Below, piece after piece: positions 1 to 6,303 of a stretch of 6,539 bases of DNA. The notes beneath the pieces were generated by a model. The model saw nothing but the letters and a program-made list of their open reading frames with translations, ran no database searches and was not told where the DNA came from. The DNA is from Rickettsia endosymbiont of Diachasma alloeum (GTDB lineage Bacteria; Pseudomonadota; Alphaproteobacteria; Rickettsiales; Rickettsiaceae), in NCBI GenBank assembly GCA_020404485.1, contig DYDT01000141.1, forward strand, positions 1-6,539, read 5' to 3'. The translations under genes and the position numbers were made by a program. The number at the start of each line of letters is the position of its first letter. The first letter of the stretch is position 1.

Positions 1-29
1 AGCTCATAAACCAACTGCTATTTCTAACA

Positions 30-137
30 TTAGATTGGAATAAGCTTGAGCTTAAATTCTAAGGCACTTCCAGTGCCTACCATCAACCTACCGGCTCTCA
101 GCCGGTAGTGGTTGAGTTCTATTAGACTTTTACTCAT
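30..137 (-). CDS. Short 35-codon ORF with promoter and RBS, unknown product (possible leader peptide or gene remnant)
   Basis: The reading frame starts with ATG at 137-135 and ends with TAA at 32-30, giving 35 residues beginning MSKSLIELNHY and ending KLKLIPI. What supports it is the upstream signal, not homology: a GAGGGAG Shine-Dalgarno sequence at 150-144 lies 6 nt from the ATG, and a sigma70-like promoter lies about 50 nt further up. Codons 10-25 coincide with two strong inverted repeats (62-78 and 84-114), so the middle of the peptide is dictated by palindromic DNA. I do not recognise the protein. It could be a real small protein, a leader peptide for a gene left of the window, the 5' end of a decayed gene, or a gene start carrying an inserted palindromic repeat. 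No membrane segment or signal peptide is evident. Translation is plausible; function is unknown. Confidence 0.4.
   Translation of the reverse strand: MSKSLIELNHYRLRAGRLMVGTGSALEFKLKLIPI
62..78. repeat. Inverted repeat: 7-bp stem, 3-nt loop
   Basis: AGGCACT at 62-68 pairs perfectly with AGTGCCT at 72-78 around the loop TCC. It is G+C-rich against a very A+T-rich surround. It lies inside the short ORF and 9 nt from a second hairpin. There is no T-run after it on either strand, so it is not a typical intrinsic terminator. The pair may be a rickettsial palindromic repeat or a structured leader. Confidence 0.6.
84..114. repeat. Inverted repeat: 9-bp perfect stem, extended by 4 bp
   Basis: CTACCGGCT at 88-96 pairs with AGCCGGTAG at 100-108 around the loop CTC. 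CAAC at 84-87 then pairs with GTTG at 111-114 across a 2-nt bulge (109-110). This is the most stable-looking structure in the left spacer and the most G+C-rich stretch there. With the neighbouring hairpin it forms a double stem-loop of about 53 bp, resembling a dispersed palindromic element more than ordinary spacer. Confidence 0.65.
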
Positions 138-143
138 AAAATA

Positions 144-150
144 CTCCCTC
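144..150 (-). promoter_or_regulatory. Strong Shine-Dalgarno sequence for the 35-codon ORF
   Basis: On the minus strand the sequence reads GAGGGAG followed by a 6-nt spacer (TATTTT) and ATG. This is a better ribosome binding site than any other gene start in the window shows, and it is the main reason for taking the short ORF seriously. Confidence 0.5.
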
Positions 151-195
151 TTAATTTTTTCTTAAAAAAAATTTAAAATTAACTATTCGGAACAT

Positions 196-224
196 AATAT
201 ATTTATTTTTACTTCATAAGTCAA
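196..224 (-). promoter_or_regulatory. Sigma70-type promoter reading left
   Basis: The minus strand has TTGACT (224-219, 5 of 6 to the -35 consensus), a 17-nt spacer, and TATATT (201-196, 5 of 6 to the -10 consensus). The start site would be near 189, giving a leader of about 50 nt before the ATG at 137. Chance matches occur in A+T-rich DNA, but the optimal spacing and the downstream RBS and ATG make it credible. It would drive the short ORF and anything left of the window. Confidence 0.5.
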
Positions 225-343
225 TATTATTTTAATAAATTAATTATATATTAACTTAATCTCTTACTATATGAGCTATAAAGATTGTTGAAAGGTAGGA
301 TTGTTAATAGTGTTTCAATTAGATAAAAAGTTTAATCTATTAA

Positions 344-1282
344 TTATAATTTTGCAGCACGCTTTAATCTATCATTAATAGCGACACCTATATTTATCGA
401 AGGTATAGGAACTACTGCTATATGTTTTATATTATGAGCAGCAGCGTAATCATCTAATAATCTCAAATAGGCATAAAGATTGGCTGCTGCTTCTGTAAGG
501 TCGCCTTTACTGCTTAAGTTTAATAAATATTCCCCTTTAAGATTGCTATCACCAAAATTTAATCCAACTTCTTTAGCATTTAAATTTGTAGCATTTAATC
601 TAATTGGTACTGTTGGGGAATAATGTTTCTCAAGCATCCCCGGAGCTTTAATATTAATATTTTTCGATGCTTTATGGATTTTAGTACCAAGTTCTGCTTC
701 TAAAACTTCAGCAGTTATAAACCCCTCTCTAAGAATGGTAGGTATATCAGTGGTAGTATCAACGATAGTTGATTCCAAACCATATTTAGATTGATAATCT
801 TCAACTGTTAAAATAAAAATTTCCTTATTATCCTTAAAATGCTTTGTAACATGCTCTAGCCTAGTCGGGCTTATATAATTTGAAGGGTTGGCACTTGGAG
901 CAGCGATTGGCTTTCCGGATTGTTTAATAAGTTCCAATGCTAATGGGTGGGATGGTATACGAATTGCTAGAGTTTTAAGTCCTGCCGTAACTGCTGGGGC
1001 AATATTTGCATTTTCTTTTAACGGAACAACTATAGATAACGGACCGGACCAAAATTTTTCTGCTATTTTTTCGGCTATGTAATTAAACTTACCTATTTCT
1101 TTCGCCTGCTCTATAGATGAGACATGCACAATAAACGGGTTGATAACAGGACGATTTTTAAATTGAAAGATTTTTAAACACGCTTCTTGATTGGTAGCAT
1201 CCGCTCCTATTCCATATACGGTTTCGGTTGGAAAAACCACTATTTTACCTAACTTGATAAATGTAACTGCTTGCTTTATCAT
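344..1282 (-). CDS. L-threonylcarbamoyladenylate synthase, Sua5/YrdC/YwlC (TsaC2) type
   Basis: This 312-residue protein should make L-threonylcarbamoyl-AMP from threonine, bicarbonate and ATP, the first step of t6A37 formation on ANN-decoding tRNAs in the cytoplasm; TsaB/TsaD/TsaE, which finish the reaction, are not in the window. The YrdC domain spans about residues 5-200: PTETVYGIGADA at 18-29, the KxR motif at K42/R44 (KNRPVINPF), PSANPS at 129-134, STIVD at 171-175 and LREG at 184-187. The linker signature APGMLEKHYSP at 213-223 and a C-terminal Sua5 domain to about 310 mark the long Sua5/TsaC2 form rather than short TsaC. Length is slightly below the common 320-350. The ATG overlaps the glyS stop by 4 nt (ATGA) and no Shine-Dalgarno is visible, so translation is probably coupled to glyS. 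Family assignment is firm; the symbol (sua5, ywlC or tsaC) varies between annotations. Confidence 0.95.
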   Translation of the reverse strand: MIKQAVTFIKLGKIVVFPTETVYGIGADATNQEACLKIFQFKNRPVINPFIVHVSSIEQAKEIGKFNYIAEKIAEKFWSGPLSIVVPLKENANIAPAVTAGLKTLAIRIPSHPLALELIKQSGKPIAAPSANPSNYISPTRLEHVTKHFKDNKEIFILTVEDYQSKYGLESTIVDTTTDIPTILREGFITAEVLEAELGTKIHKASKNINIKAPGMLEKHYSPTVPIRLNATNLNAKEVGLNFGDSNLKGEYLLNLSSKGDLTEAAANLYAYLRLLDDYAAAHNIKHIAVVPIPSINIGVAINDRLKRAAKL

Positions 1283-3258
1283 AAACGGTTAAATTTAGCG
1301 ATCTTATGAAATAATTTACAAATATCTTGTAACATTAGCAAACGGTTTTTGGCAATTTTTGGATCACTATCATTAACAAGTACATTGTCAAAGAAGCTAG
1401 TGATCGGAGTTAATAGAGTCTGCAATAAATTTAATGTCTCATCATAATCCTTATCAGCAATTTGCAATGAAATCTTTTGTGTTACTTCAAATAATTCCTT
1501 TTCAGGTTGAGTACTAAATAAATTAGGTTCAACAATCCCATCAATATTTTGGCTTCCAAGTATATTACTTGCTCGTTTGTAAGCATTTAATAATTGCTTT
1601 CCATCTTCTTTTGCTAAAAACTCTTTCAATGCATCAAGCTTAAATTTTATATTTGCTAAATTTAAATCAAGAACAGTATTAATTAGCGAAATATCATATT
1701 CATTTTTAAAATAAAATTTCGCTCTTTCTTCAAAAAATGATATTATTAAATCTTTATCTTTATCAGATGAATATAATTTCAAAGAAAAATCAATTAAACT
1801 ACTTAAATTCAGCTCTAACTTATTCTCAACTATTATTCTTATTATACCTAATGCCTGACGTCTTAATGCATATGGATCACCAGAACCTGTAGGAGCTTCA
1901 CCGGCTATCATGAGACCTACTAAGCTGTCTAATTTATCCGCAAACGCAAGTAAAGCAGCATTACCGATCGGTACACTATCACTCAAACCTTGCGGCTTAT
2001 AATGATCTTTGATTGCTGCCGCTATTTCTTCACTCAAGCCCTCATGTTTTGCGTAATAATAACCCATAATACCTTGCAACTCGGGGAATTCTCCAACCAT
2101 TTCAGAAATAAGATCACTTTTGCAAAGTTTAGCTGCCGTAATTAAATCTTTATTATTCGGATCGATATATTTACAAATATTAGTAATACGCTCTACTTTT
2201 TCCTTTAAACTACCAAGCTTTGTATGAAATGTTACAACTCCAAGCTTTTCTAAATTTGATTCTAAATTTTTAGATATATCTTGCTTGTAAAAATATAAAG
2301 CATCAGAAAGCCTTGCAGATAATACTTTTTCATTACCTTGCACAACTAGCTTGCTATTGGAAAAATTGCCGTTACTAACAAAAAGGAAATATGGTGCAAA
2401 ATGTCCTGATTTGTCAAATAAACAAAAATATTTCTGATGAGTACGCATTGAAGAAGTTAGCACTTCTTTAGGCAGCTCTAAAAACTTTTGCGGTATTGTA
2501 CCACATAATATTACCGGAAATTCACTAAGCCCTGCTACTTCCTCGACTAATCTTAAATCTTCTTTTATGGTTAAATTATGAGCACTTGCTTGCTCTAATA
2601 AACCGGTTTTAATTATTTCTTCTCGCTTCAATCTTTCTAAAATTACATGATTTTCTATGAGTTTAGTTTTGTAATCCTCAAAATCTATTATTTCGAGTTT
2701 TTTATTATCAGTAAGGCGATGCCCAAAAGTGATATTATTAGCAGCTAAATGCCCAAATTGCAGCGGTAATATTTCGCCATCAAATATGCATAAAATATTT
2801 CGCAGCGGTCTAACCCATTTTATTTTGTAATCACCCCAGAACATCGATTTCGCCCAACTATATTTATTAATAGCCTCTATAATAATTTCAGGTAAAATTT
2901 CTTTTATTTGTCTTTCTGTTACTTTTTTAATGTAGAAATAATATAATTGATTATTAATTAACTTAGTTGAAAGCTCTAGTTTGCTAACATTATGAGCTTT
3001 ACAAAAACCATTAATTGCAGCCTCCGGTGCTTCCGTACTTGGTCCTTTAATCTCGATTTCTTTTGGTAACGTTACTTTCGGTAAATGTGTAGCATATAGC
3101 GTTATCCTGCGAGGTCCTGAAAATACTTGTAACTTTGCAAATATTTCATTTTCTTCAAAAATTTTGGTGAAAATGTTTAAATACCCTTCTTCTGCATTTT
3201 TCTGCATGAAAGCCGGAATTTCTTCACTAAATAGTTCTAATAATAATTCACTCACCAC
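1279..3258 (-). CDS. glyS: Glycyl-tRNA synthetase beta subunit
   Basis: This 659-residue protein is the beta chain of the bacterial alpha2beta2 glycyl-tRNA synthetase; it recognises tRNA-Gly while GlyQ carries the aminoacylation site. Family blocks are present in order: the N-terminal [13 protein letters not shown] (5-17), [10 protein letters not shown] (269-278), [11 protein letters not shown] (317-327), [14 protein letters not shown] (390-403), HYKPQG (419-424), and the ADKLDSLVG...[12 protein letters not shown] stretch (440-467). A C-terminal DALR-type anticodon-binding helical domain covers about 555-655. E. coli GlyS is near 689 residues, so this is slightly short but complete. The start is uncertain: two adjacent GTG codons lie at 3258-3256 and 3255-3253. 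A GGAG inside the glyQ 3' end is 4 nt from the first and 7 nt from the second, which favours the second (658 residues, MSELLLELF). The frame overlaps the glyQ end by 11 or 8 nt, implying coupled translation and matched subunit supply. Confidence 0.97.
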   Translation of the reverse strand: MVSELLLELFSEEIPAFMQKNAEEGYLNIFTKIFEENEIFAKLQVFSGPRRITLYATHLPKVTLPKEIEIKGPSTEAPEAAINGFCKAHNVSKLELSTKLINNQLYYFYIKKVTERQIKEILPEIIIEAINKYSWAKSMFWGDYKIKWVRPLRNILCIFDGEILPLQFGHLAANNITFGHRLTDNKKLEIIDFEDYKTKLIENHVILERLKREEIIKTGLLEQASAHNLTIKEDLRLVEEVAGLSEFPVILCGTIPQKFLELPKEVLTSSMRTHQKYFCLFDKSGHFAPYFLFVSNGNFSNSKLVVQGNEKVLSARLSDALYFYKQDISKNLESNLEKLGVVTFHTKLGSLKEKVERITNICKYIDPNNKDLITAAKLCKSDLISEMVGEFPELQGIMGYYYAKHEGLSEEIAAAIKDHYKPQGLSDSVPIGNAALLAFADKLDSLVGLMIAGEAPTGSGDPYALRRQALGIIRIIVENKLELNLSSLIDFSLKLYSSDKDKDLIISFFEERAKFYFKNEYDISLINTVLDLNLANIKFKLDALKEFLAKEDGKQLLNAYKRASNILGSQNIDGIVEPNLFSTQPEKELFEVTQKISLQIADKDYDETLNLLQTLLTPITSFFDNVLVNDSDPKIAKNRLLMLQDICKLFHKIAKFNRL

Positions 3259-4117
3259 TCATCTCCAACCATTTCATACAACAAATTTTAGCCAAACGAC
3301 GTACTCTTAACACATATGAAGCACGCTCAGTTACGCTAATTATTCCACGTGAATTCAATAAATTAAAGTAATGACTTGCCATAAGACAATAGTCATAAGC
3401 AGGTAACGGCAAGTTTGCCTCTACTAACCACTCACATTGTTCTTCACTATCTTTAAAATGACGCAATAGCATTTCGCTATCGGCAAGCTCTAGATTAAAT
3501 TTTGAGAATTGTCTTTCAGCCTCAAAATCAACTTCACCATACTTTAAGGCTTTTTCACCTGTTTGACCATTCCAATCAAGTTCTTTCACCTCATCAATTC
3601 CTTGAATATATAAACCAAGACGTTCTAAGCCATAGGTAATTTCACCGGCAACAGGTCTACATTCAATACCGCCAATTTGCTGCATATAAGTAAACTGCGA
3701 CACTTCCATACCATTACACCATACTTCCCAACCAAGCCCTGCAGCTCCAAGTGTTGGAGATTCCCAATCATCTTCAACAAATCGAATGTCATGTGTTTTT
3801 AAATCTATCCCTAAACATTCTAAGCTTTTAAGATACAGCTCCTGAATATTATCGGGTGAGGGTTTTAGGATAACCTGAAATTGGTAATAATGTTGCATTC
3901 TGTTAGGATGCATGCCATATCTGCTATCTCCAGGTCTTCTTGACGGTTGCACGTAAGCAACAGACCAAGGCTTGGTCCCGAGACAACGAAGCACTGTTGC
4001 AGGGTGAAATGTACCAGCTCCCACATGTGCATCATAAGGTTGCAAAATCGCACAGCCATAATCCTGCCAATAATTTTGCAAGGTTAGTATAATTTGCTGA
4101 AATGATAGTTTTTTCAT
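3248..4117 (-). CDS. glyQ: Glycyl-tRNA synthetase alpha subunit
   Basis: This 289-residue class IIc synthetase subunit binds glycine and ATP and, with GlyS, charges tRNA-Gly in the cytoplasm. It matches E. coli GlyQ almost block for block: the N-terminal [12 protein letters not shown] (11-22), VGAGTFHP (32-39), the motif 2-like region [14 protein letters not shown] (55-68) with [11 protein letters not shown] (72-82), [12 protein letters not shown] (85-96), [11 protein letters not shown] (109-119), [13 protein letters not shown] (127-139), [10 protein letters not shown] (158-167) and [14 protein letters not shown] (260-273). It is a little shorter than E. coli GlyQ (about 303) at the C-terminus. 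The ATG lies 31 nt downstream of the vapC stop. No Shine-Dalgarno precedes it, which is odd for the first gene of an operon. A TATAAT inside the vapC 3' end could be its own promoter; otherwise it depends on transcription from the toxin-antitoxin promoter or from tig. Confidence 0.98.
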   Translation of the reverse strand: MKKLSFQQIILTLQNYWQDYGCAILQPYDAHVGAGTFHPATVLRCLGTKPWSVAYVQPSRRPGDSRYGMHPNRMQHYYQFQVILKPSPDNIQELYLKSLECLGIDLKTHDIRFVEDDWESPTLGAAGLGWEVWCNGMEVSQFTYMQQIGGIECRPVAGEITYGLERLGLYIQGIDEVKELDWNGQTGEKALKYGEVDFEAERQFSKFNLELADSEMLLRHFKDSEEQCEWLVEANLPLPAYDYCLMASHYFNLLNSRGIISVTERASYVLRVRRLAKICCMKWLEMSGE

Positions 4118-4148
4118 AAGGCATTGTTATCGGGAAAGAAAATTTTGA

Positions 4149-4556
4149 TCAACTAAAAGGATCAAATATTTTAATGTTAAACATATTATAATGCTTGGTA
4201 TTTCTAGTAACTAATATCATATTATGTTGCTTTGCTTGTGCTGCTATTAAAGTATTAATTGGATTAGTGCCGTCTATACTCATTAGTTCACCCCATTCTT
4301 CGCATATTTCTCTGTCAATATCAAGAATTCTTTTATCATAATCTATTATTATTCCTTCTAACCATTTTTCTAATTTCAGACTTACTGCCTTATCTTTTTT
4401 TGCTAATTTTGATATACCTTTCCTTATTTCACCTATAGTTATACAACTTATATGCAGTTGGCTAGTATGAATAATTGAAAGCCATGATACTACTTGAGGA
4501 TTAGGTTTTTTCTTTTGAATTTCAGATATAATATTAGTATCTAATAAATATTTCAT
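4149..4556 (-). CDS. vapC: VapC-type toxin, PIN-domain ribonuclease, with altered acidic residues
   Basis: This 135-residue protein is a PIN-domain toxin of the VapC/FitB type; characterised relatives are Mg2+-dependent RNases, often cutting tRNA or rRNA, held inactive by the partner antitoxin. One PIN domain fills it: LLDTNIISEI (4-13) with the first acid D6, ITIGEIRKGI (39-48) with the second acid E43, then NPINTLIAAQA (98-108) and LVTRNTKHY (115-123). In typical VapC proteins these last two blocks read IDALIAATA and TRNxxDF, so the usual third and fourth acids are replaced by N101 and H122. The length is normal and the frame is intact, so this is not a truncation. It may be inactive, weakly active, or use D95 or another residue. 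The ATG overlaps the antitoxin stop by 4 nt and has only a weak AAGAGA upstream, typical of antitoxin-coupled toxin translation. Family call is secure; activity is uncertain. Confidence 0.9.
   Translation of the reverse strand: MKYLLDTNIISEIQKKKPNPQVVSWLSIIHTSQLHISCITIGEIRKGISKLAKKDKAVSLKLEKWLEGIIIDYDKRILDIDREICEEWGELMSIDGTNPINTLIAAQAKQHNMILVTRNTKHYNMFNIKIFDPFS
4185..4190 (-). promoter_or_regulatory. Possible internal -10 box for glyQ-glyS-sua5, inside vapC
   Basis: A perfect TATAAT occurs on the minus strand at 4190-4185, about 68 nt before the glyQ ATG and within vapC codons. The best -35 partner is poor (TTAGTT with an 18-nt spacer, 3 of 6). TATAAT arises easily in A+T-rich coding sequence, so this is only a candidate. 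Confidence 0.25.
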
Positions 4557-4798
4557 AATTCAAAATCTCTTGCTTTTCCTTGTACTCTTTCAATAACTAA
4601 ATCATCAGTTTTAGGTATACTCAATAAATACTCACTAAAACTAAGTTTTGGTTTTATAAGCTTTGCATAGTCTTTCATACTAATAACTACAACTGCTTCT
4701 TCTCCTCTTTTTGTAATGCATTGGGGTGTACCTTGCATTGCTGTGTCGATAATATTACTCAGCTTATTTTTTGCTTCGTGTAATTGCCATTTATTCAT
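4553..4798 (-). CDS. Phd/YefM-type antitoxin partner of VapC
   Basis: This 81-residue protein has the Phd/YefM antitoxin pattern at its N-terminus: WQLHEAKNKLSNIIDTA (4-20), then GTPQCITKRGEEAVVVISMKDY (23-44), where the KRG...AVVVIS strand is the most recognisable part. That region normally dimerises and binds operator DNA. The C-terminal tail (about 50-81, FSEYLLSIPKTDDLVIERV) would wrap the toxin; its hydrophobic start and acidic stretch fit that job. It should neutralise VapC and repress its own promoter. The gene has a good GGAG at 4809-4806, 7 nt from the ATG, and a strong promoter upstream, whereas vapC lacks a good RBS; antitoxin in excess of toxin is expected. It is often labelled vapB by position, although the fold is Phd/YefM rather than AbrB-like, so I leave the symbol empty. 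Confidence 0.9.
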   Translation of the reverse strand: MNKWQLHEAKNKLSNIIDTAMQGTPQCITKRGEEAVVVISMKDYAKLIKPKLSFSEYLLSIPKTDDLVIERVQGKARDFEL

Positions 4799-4805
4799 AT
4801 TTAAG

Positions 4806-4809
4806 CTCC
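4806..4809 (-). promoter_or_regulatory. Shine-Dalgarno of the antitoxin gene
   Basis: GGAG on the minus strand is followed by a 7-nt spacer and the ATG at 4798. It fixes the antitoxin start and contrasts with the poor site before vapC. Confidence 0.6.
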
Positions 4810-4816
4810 AACATGT

Positions 4817-4833
4817 CTAGATTAGCTAGATTA
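4817..4833. repeat. 8-bp direct repeat at the toxin-antitoxin transcription start
   Basis: CTAGATTA occurs at 4817-4824 and again at 4826-4833, one base apart, covering the predicted transcription start and touching the -10 box. It may be a second protein-binding site or chance in A+T-rich DNA. Confidence 0.35.
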
Positions 4834-4860
4834 TTATAACATAGACTTTGTTTATGTAAA
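4833..4860 (-). promoter_or_regulatory. Promoter of the toxin-antitoxin operon
   Basis: The minus strand carries TTTACA (4860-4855, 5 of 6 to the -35 consensus), a 16-nt spacer and a perfect TATAAT (4838-4833). Transcription would start near 4826, about 28 nt before the antitoxin ATG. It is the best promoter match in the window and may also feed glyQ-glyS-sua5, since no terminator is visible between vapC and glyQ. Confidence 0.65.
4839..4857. promoter_or_regulatory. Imperfect palindrome filling the promoter spacer: candidate antitoxin operator
   Basis: ACATAGAC (4839-4846) and GTTTATGT (4850-4857) form an inverted repeat, 7 of 8 positions paired, around TTT. It fills the gap between the -35 and -10 boxes, where bound antitoxin or toxin-antitoxin complex would block RNA polymerase. 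Phd/YefM antitoxins bind short palindromes in their own promoters, so placement and form fit autoregulation. Binding is inferred. Confidence 0.5.
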
Positions 4861-4886
4861 TAAGTTTATAGGGCTTATGTGATATC

Positions 4887-4946
4887 GTCATTGTGAAAGA
4901 GTGGGGCAACCCAAAAACTTTTGGGTCACCAAATTGATGCTATGAC
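4887..4946. repeat. 60-bp palindromic element between tig and the toxin-antitoxin genes
   Basis: The element is bounded by GTCAT (4887-4891) and ATGAC (4942-4946). Near its centre is a strong stem: ACCCAAAA (4909-4916) pairs perfectly with TTTTGGGT (4919-4926), extended by GG/CC pairs (4905-4906 with 4929-4930) across a small internal loop. The outer CGTCATTG beginning resembles that of dispersed palindromic repeats I recall from Rickettsiales genomes, so a decayed copy of such a repeat is likely. Being 20-80 nt past the tig stop, it could also act as tig's transcript end. Confidence 0.5.
4909..4926 (-). terminator. Possible tig terminator or 3'-end hairpin
   Basis: On the minus strand ACCCAAAA-GT-TTTTGGGT lies 40-57 nt downstream of the tig stop and would fold as an 8-bp stem (in practice 7 bp with a 4-nt loop). 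A proper U-tract does not follow (the sequence goes on TGCCCCACTC), so it is at best a non-canonical terminator or an mRNA-stabilising 3' hairpin. Confidence 0.35.
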
Positions 4947-4965
4947 AGGAAGTAAATAAAAATTA

Positions 4966-6303
4966 TTACATAGCAGTAATGCGTTGCTCTTCTGATTCTA
5001 ATAATTTTTCTAATTCTTTTCTGTTATATTTTTTCTCTTTGAGATTTACTGCATTATCAAAAATATGTTGTACCGCTTTTTCTTCTAACGCAGGTCCTTT
5101 AAGCTGCTCAACAGCTCTAGGGTTATTTTTATAAAACTCAAACAACATATTTTCTTGACCAGGAAAGCTACGTGCTTGCTGCATAATAATTCTGCGAAGA
5201 TCATCAGGCTCTAATTGTAAATTTTTATCTTTTGCATATTCTGCAAGCATTAACCCAATTCTAACACGACGTAATGCTAATTTATTATAGTATTCTTTTA
5301 CTTGTTCTGGAGATTTATCTATGAATACAGAATCATCTTGCTCGCTTTTGTCAGTTTCAGATTTCAAGATATTTTTTTCTTGATCTAATAAAGATTCAGG
5401 CACGTCAAAATCTAACAATTTTTCTAGCTGATCAAATAAATTCATTTTCATGATAGTAGAAATAGCTTCTTCCGACTCATTTTCTATTTTTTTGGTAAAA
5501 TGAGTGCGTAGCTCTTCAAGGCTATTGCTTTGGAATTTTTTAGCAAACTCATCATCAATAACTGTAGGTTCTGCAGTATGAACAGCTTTAACCTGGACTA
5601 CAAAACGAGCATCCTTGCCAGCTAAATCTTTAGTATGATAATTTTCAGGAAATGTTACATTAACTTCTACTTCACTACCAGCTTTAGAACCTATTAATTG
5701 CTTTTCAAAACCAGGAATAAGTGCATTGCTACCAATAACTACTTTAAAATCAGTAAGTTTGCCACCTTCGAAAGCCTCATCTTTAACATAACCAACTGCA
5801 TCCATGGTAATTTGATCACCATCTTTAGCTTTTGCTTTACTTTCTTTGGTATAACTTTTCATCATTTCCGCAAGCTTTTTGAGTTGTTCTTCAACATCAT
5901 CAGGGCTTACTTCTAACTTCGGACGATTTATAGATATTTTCTTTAAATCTGGAATATCAATTTTAGGCAATAATTCTATTTTTATTGTAAATTCTAAAGG
6001 CTTATTAGGTTCGTTTTGCAAATCATCAATTTTTGGTCTGCCGATGATATTTAAATTATGCTCCTTAATAACATGATTTACTGAATCATTGATTCTTTTT
6101 TCTATTATATCATTTCTGACAGAAGCACCATATTTTTTCTCAACAATTGCAATAGGTACTTTACCAGCTCTAAAACCTGCTATTTTGACCTTTTTTGTTA
6201 AGTCGACCAGCTCTTTTTGAATATCATTATCTATTTCACTTAAAGGAGTTGAAATTTTAATATGAAAATCTAGCCCTTCATTTTTTAATATGGTAGTTGC
6301 CAT
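4966..6303 (-). CDS. tig: Trigger factor, ribosome-associated chaperone and peptidyl-prolyl isomerase
   Basis: This 445-residue protein binds the ribosome at the tunnel exit (protein L23) and shields nascent chains before DnaK or GroEL act. The N-terminal ribosome-binding domain covers about 1-115, with the signature GFRAGKVP at 43-50 followed by [14 protein letters not shown] (54-67). The FKBP-type PPIase domain covers about 150-245: [13 protein letters not shown] (161-173), [15 protein letters not shown] (178-192), [15 protein letters not shown] (195-209) and [15 protein letters not shown] (216-230). The rest, to about 440, is the helical C-terminal chaperone domain, rich in K and E. Length is close to E. 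coli Tig (432), and no insertion or break is seen. The ATG at 6303 puts [10 protein letters not shown] at the usual start; only a weak GGA lies upstream. In many bacteria clpP-clpX follow tig; here the next genes are the toxin-antitoxin pair and glyQS. Confidence 0.97.
   Translation of the reverse strand: MATTILKNEGLDFHIKISTPLSEIDNDIQKELVDLTKKVKIAGFRAGKVPIAIVEKKYGASVRNDIIEKRINDSVNHVIKEHNLNIIGRPKIDDLQNEPNKPLEFTIKIELLPKIDIPDLKKISINRPKLEVSPDDVEEQLKKLAEMMKSYTKESKAKAKDGDQITMDAVGYVKDEAFEGGKLTDFKVVIGSNALIPGFEKQLIGSKAGSEVEVNVTFPENYHTKDLAGKDARFVVQVKAVHTAEPTVIDDEFAKKFQSNSLEELRTHFTKKIENESEEAISTIMKMNLFDQLEKLLDFDVPESLLDQEKNILKSETDKSEQDDSVFIDKSPEQVKEYYNKLALRRVRIGLMLAEYAKDKNLQLEPDDLRRIIMQQARSFPGQENMLFEFYKNNPRAVEQLKGPALEEKAVQHIFDNAVNLKEKKYNRKELEKLLESEEQRITAM

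Larger units (their letters stand above)
138..343. other. A+T-rich spacer between the sua5 stop and the short ORF
   Basis: Apart from the promoter and RBS noted separately, this stretch is A+T-rich with homopolymer runs, and I see no gene, RNA gene or convincing repeat in it. The only possible structure after the sua5 stop is a weak 5-bp inverted repeat (TAGAT/ATCTA near 320-339) without a good T-tract, so the end of the glyQ-glyS-sua5 transcript is not visible. Transcripts may run on to the left. Confidence 0.5.

Noticed and set aside
1..343. tRNA, rRNA or CRISPR content in the left spacer
   Set aside because: No cloverleaf, no T-loop GGTTCRA signature in a sensible position, and no regularly spaced repeats; the hairpins are isolated.
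316..345. Possible terminator after sua5
   Set aside because: Only a 5-bp A+T stem (TAGAT/ATCTA) with no T-tract in the right place; too weak to call.
888..1082. Plus-strand open stretch of 64 codons
   Set aside because: It lies antisense within the YrdC domain of the Sua5 gene, has no RBS, and its sequence follows from the conserved motifs on the other strand.
3865..4059. Minus-strand open stretch of 64 codons in another frame of glyQ
   Set aside because: It lies wholly within the highly conserved first third of glyQ and has no independent support.
5698..6076. Two overlapping plus-strand open stretches antisense to tig
   Set aside because: Both mirror conserved tig domains, are low-complexity (F, S, I-rich), and lack a promoter or RBS.
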